Assembly: GCA_026989405.1 (NCBI GenBank)
Contig: JALSJL010000489.1
Location: 1-7,815, forward strand
Direction of reading: 5' to 3'
Origin: Marinosulfonomonas sp.
GTDB taxonomy: Bacteria > Pseudomonadota > Alphaproteobacteria > Rhodobacterales > Rhodobacteraceae
Length of the DNA stretch: 7,815 bases
Shown: positions 6,098-7,815 of the stretch, piece after piece
Position numbering within the stretch: position 1 is the stretch's first letter
How the letters are laid out: the number at the start of each line of letters is the position of its first letter
The notes under the pieces: model-generated
Database searches by the model: none
Told to the model about the DNA's origin: nothing
What the model saw: only the letters and a program-made list of their open reading frames with translations
Position numbers and translations under genes: made by a program

Positions 6098-6137
6098 AAA
6101 AAACCGATCCGTCTGAAGCGGTGTTTTGCACGGATCG
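6098..6137 (-). terminator. Orphan intrinsic-terminator-like hairpin with T run (minus strand)
   Basis: On the minus strand, CGATCCGT (6137-6130) pairs perfectly with ACGGATCG (6112-6105) across a 17-base loop. One further G at 6104 is followed by six T (6103-6098). This is the form of a rho-independent terminator, though the loop is large. No minus-strand gene ends here, since the adjacent L,D-transpeptidase gene runs the other way. It could end an unseen small RNA or an antisense transcript starting in or upstream of that gene, or be chance. Confidence 0.4.
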
Positions 6138-6247
6138 ACCACGCATTTCACGAATTGACACGATGGCGGTCGCAATTCGTTCTGAAATTTGGCTAACATG
6201 AGCCATTACTGGTATTTGAGACAGAACATGTTTTCGGGGAGGAATGA

Positions 6248-6868
6248 ATGATAAGACGTCGAGACTTTCTTAAATCTTGTGCGGCTGGCCTGTTTTCCAG
6301 TTCAGCATCGCAGGCTTTTGCGCATGCCAAACAGACCGGCTTTACGCTGCCCGAAGAATTGCTGCCTCGGGAAATCAAGCTCAAGACACGCCTGGCACCG
6401 GGTGAAATTCACGTCGATCCGAACCAGTTTGCCCTGTTCTGGACGCTTCCCGACAATCGGGCCATACGTTTTGCCGTCGGGATCGGACGCGGAAACCTCT
6501 ATCACTCGGGTTCCTACTATGTGGGCGCAAAACGAAAATGGCCACGCTGGAAGCCAACCCCGGCAATGATGGCGCGCAATCCGGGCGGCTATGCCGATTT
6601 CCAGGAAGGCGGGCGCTATGAGAACGGCCAGCCGGGCGGGCTTGCCAACCCTCTTGGCGCTCGGGCGCTGTATTTGTATCAGCCCGGTCGCGGCGACAGC
6701 TACCTGCGCATCCATGGCACCAACCGGCCCCGCACGATTGGAACAGCGGTGTCCAATGGCTGCGCGCGACTGGTCAATGAGCACGTCACGATGCTCTATG
6801 ATATGGTTCCCATGGGGACCAGGGTCACGCTTTATCCCAAGGCCAACGGCGTGCCGTCACATTCTTGA
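6248..6868 (+). CDS. L,D-transpeptidase-like YkuD-domain protein with Tat signal
   Basis: This 206-residue exported protein carries a twin-arginine signal (MIRRRDFLKSCAAG, then a short hydrophobic stretch to about residue 25, likely cut near AFAHA). The mature part is one YkuD (ErfK/YbiS/YcfS/YnhG) domain. It includes the WPRWKPTPAMMAR segment and the catalytic signature from His156 (HGTN) to Cys172 (SNGCARL), with Arg174 after it; the 16-residue His-Cys spacing fits the family. YkuD enzymes use the Cys as nucleophile to form 3-3 peptidoglycan crosslinks or to attach proteins to peptidoglycan in the periplasm. Which of these applies here cannot be told. The ATG at 6248 follows GGGGAGG by five bases; an overlapping ATG at 6244 is out of frame. 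The gene appears monocistronic, divergent from aroQ and convergent with the cytochrome gene. Confidence 0.93.
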   Translation: MIRRRDFLKSCAAGLFSSSASQAFAHAKQTGFTLPEELLPREIKLKTRLAPGEIHVDPNQFALFWTLPDNRAIRFAVGIGRGNLYHSGSYYVGAKRKWPRWKPTPAMMARNPGGYADFQEGGRYENGQPGGLANPLGARALYLYQPGRGDSYLRIHGTNRPRTIGTAVSNGCARLVNEHVTMLYDMVPMGTRVTLYPKANGVPSHS

Positions 6869-6883
6869 CGACCGTCGCCTGTG

Positions 6884-6907
6884 ATTGGCTGTGGTCTTGC
6901 AGCCAAT
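6884..6907. terminator. Candidate bidirectional terminator hairpin
   Basis: ATTGGCTG (6884-6891) and CAGCCAAT (6900-6907) form a perfect 8-bp stem with an 8-base loop inside the 41-base gap between two convergent genes. No T tract follows on either strand, so termination strength is uncertain. Its placement is what supports the role. Confidence 0.5.
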
Positions 6908-6909
6908 TG

Positions 6910-7455
6910 TCAATTGCCTGATCCATCGTGACCGGTTTCGCCGGCATCGTCATCATGCTCTTCGGCTTCCGGTTCATCACCATGACCGCCGCCGTGCATG
7001 AGCTCTTCGATGTCATGCGGGATATCGGCCTGTGAGAACTTTTGCTGTTCTTCGGCGTCGTGAACAAAGGCAATGATCGCCGCCAGCTCTTCACCCGTCA
7101 ATTCGATCTGCTCACCCAATTCGTCTTCCTGCATGGCAATCATCGCCGGGGCGCCACGCCACATGTTGGCGGCAAAATCGAAGGCGTTCATCGGTTCGTC
7201 CATGAACTCGGCGGAAAACTCCGGCGCGTCTTCTCCGCCGATGCCGTTTACCGAATGGCATACAACGCACCCTTTTGCCGCGAACAGTTTGCGCCCTTTT
7301 GCCGGGTCAAATGGCGGAATGGCCAGGCCGTTTTCCAACACGAAGCCAGACCTCGAAATCGGGTCGCTGAGCTGGGATTGCTCCTGTGCAAATGCGGCCG
7401 GAGCGGCCTGCCCGGCAAAAGCGAGCAGCACAACGGTTCTCGTGAAATGTCTCAT
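6910..7455 (-). CDS. Exported monoheme c-type cytochrome with acidic, His-containing tail
   Basis: This 181-residue protein begins with a Sec-type signal peptide (basic head, hydrophobic core, likely cut after Ala23 in AAFA). A class I cytochrome c domain spans about residues 50-135. The heme-binding CVVCH is at residues 63-67 (Cys63, Cys66, His67), and NMWRGAPAM offers Met105 (or Met98) as the distal ligand. The TGEELAAIIAFVHD helix typically closes the fold. It should be an electron carrier in the periplasm; its partner is not evident. The last 35 residues (147-181) are low-complexity, rich in Asp, Glu and Gly with five His, and lie outside the cytochrome fold. The ATG at 7455 is preceded by AAGGAAA. 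It follows the histidine kinase gene on the same strand after 177 bases. Subfamily not identified. Confidence 0.9.
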   Translation of the reverse strand: MRHFTRTVVLLAFAGQAAPAAFAQEQSQLSDPISRSGFVLENGLAIPPFDPAKGRKLFAAKGCVVCHSVNGIGGEDAPEFSAEFMDEPMNAFDFAANMWRGAPAMIAMQEDELGEQIELTGEELAAIIAFVHDAEEQQKFSQADIPHDIEELMHGGGHGDEPEAEEHDDDAGETGHDGSGN

Positions 7456-7566
7456 TCTGTTTCCTTTCCCGCGCCATGCGCGTTTTCTTCAGAATTGCGG
7501 TCCTGACGGACCCTCTCATGTCGCCGGGCCGAATGCTCAAACCCGGTTGCTGGTTCACGACTTGCG

Positions 7567-7615
7567 TGCCGCCGCGACGTCTGGGGGCTGCCCCGGTCAA
7601 ACCCGCACGGCGGCA
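7567..7615 (-). terminator. GC-rich inverted repeat after the histidine kinase gene
   Basis: TGCCGCCG (7567-7574) and CGGCGGCA (7608-7615) form an 8-bp outer stem, with a smaller GGGG-GCTG-CCCC hairpin nested inside. The element begins 17 bases after the histidine kinase stop and before the cytochrome gene. It may be a U-poor terminator or attenuator. No T run follows on the minus strand, so the call is tentative. Confidence 0.35.
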
Positions 7616-7632
7616 TTGGTATGGACCGGAGC

Positions 7633-7815
7633 TCACTCTCCCTTTCCACCGCCGGCCAGCGGGATGGTGATGTCCACGACAAGCCCCCTGCCCGGCGCGT
7701 TCGACAGCTTGATGTCGCCGCCGTGGGCATGGATCACGGTTCGCGCAATTGACAGGCCCAGCCCTGTGCCGCCGGTTTCCAGGTTGCGCGATTTTTCGAC
7801 GCGTACGAACGGATC
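7633..7815 (-). CDS. Sensor histidine kinase, C-terminal end only (cut by window edge)
   Basis: The last 60 residues plus TGA (7635-7633) are visible. They show the end of a HATPase_c domain: DPFVRVEKSR is an F-box-like segment, GGTGLGLSIAR is the G2 ATP-lid box, and HGGDIKLSNAPGRGLVVDITIPL is the final beta strands. The protein would be the sensor half of a two-component system. Sensor input, HisKA domain and the partner response regulator lie outside the window to the right. The cytochrome gene follows on the same strand after 177 bases, with an inverted repeat between them, so whether they form one operon is open. Family assignment is firm; the signal is unknown. Confidence 0.92.
   Translation of the reverse strand, partial: DPFVRVEKSRNLETGGTGLGLSIARTVIHAHGGDIKLSNAPGRGLVVDITIPLAGGGKGE

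Larger units (their letters stand above)
5753..6247. other. Divergent intergenic region between aroQ and the L,D-transpeptidase gene
   Basis: This 495-base gap has no gene I can support. A 99-codon open frame starting with TTG at 5897 (plus) is rich in His, Trp and Arg, has no recognisable motif and no good ribosome site, and looks non-coding. The gap holds the aroQ promoter candidate, an AT-rich patch at 5951-5966 with ATAATA-TG-TATTAT (an inverted repeat containing several -10-like hexamers), and the hairpin plus T run at 6098-6137 on the minus strand. A perfect TTGACA (6155-6160, plus) lies 87 bases before the downstream gene but lacks a clear -10 at 16-18 bases. Confidence 0.6.

Noticed and set aside
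6155..6160. Perfect TTGACA as a promoter for the L,D-transpeptidase gene
   Set aside because: No acceptable -10 hexamer lies 16-18 bases downstream, so it was not called as a promoter.
5897..6196. Possible 99-residue small protein in the divergent gap
   Set aside because: It has a TTG start, no good ribosome site, unusual His/Trp/Arg-rich composition and no motif, and it overlaps the orphan terminator hairpin.

Overview
The window looks like chromosomal DNA from an alphaproteobacterium, most likely of the Rhodobacterales (roseobacter) type. Evidence for this is the GC-rich sequence with strong GC bias in codon third positions, alphaproteobacterial-looking S2 and EF-Ts proteins, a Tat-exported YkuD enzyme and a stand-alone LuxR regulator. 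It carries housekeeping and small accessory genes. I see no transposase, phage gene, CRISPR array, tRNA or rRNA, and no obvious defence or mobile system.

Layout, left to right. (1) Bases 1-2216, minus strand: a pseudouridine catabolism operon, psuK then psuG (4-bp overlap), followed by a DUF502 membrane protein that runs off the left edge. PsuK phosphorylates pseudouridine and PsuG splits the product into uracil and ribose 5-phosphate. (2) Bases 2217-2476: a divergent control region. Its right half is a GC-rich, foldable leader for rpsB. (3) Bases 2477-4246, plus strand: rpsB-tsf, encoding ribosomal protein S2 and elongation factor Ts. The block ends in a 12-bp hairpin, and no pyrH or frr follows. 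(4) Bases 4247-4562: a convergent gap with the hairpin and two adjacent perfect palindromes. (5) Bases 4563-5752, minus strand: aroQ (type II 3-dehydroquinase) translationally overlapped by a LuxR-type regulator whose ligand pocket lacks most canonical acyl-homoserine-lactone residues. (6) Bases 5753-6247: a 495-bp divergent gap without a convincing gene. It contains an aroQ promoter candidate and an orphan minus-strand hairpin followed by a T run. (7) Bases 6248-6868, plus strand: a Tat-exported L,D-transpeptidase-like protein. (8) Bases 6910-7455, minus strand: an exported monoheme cytochrome c with an acidic, histidine-containing tail. (9) Bases 7633-7815, minus strand: the C-terminal end of a sensor histidine kinase entering from the right.

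The points most worth checking are the divergent LuxR solo overlapped with aroQ, the paired palindromes beside it, the structured rpsB leader (possible S2 autoregulation), and the possible small RNA terminator upstream of the L,D-transpeptidase gene. None of these amounts to a clearly new system from sequence alone.
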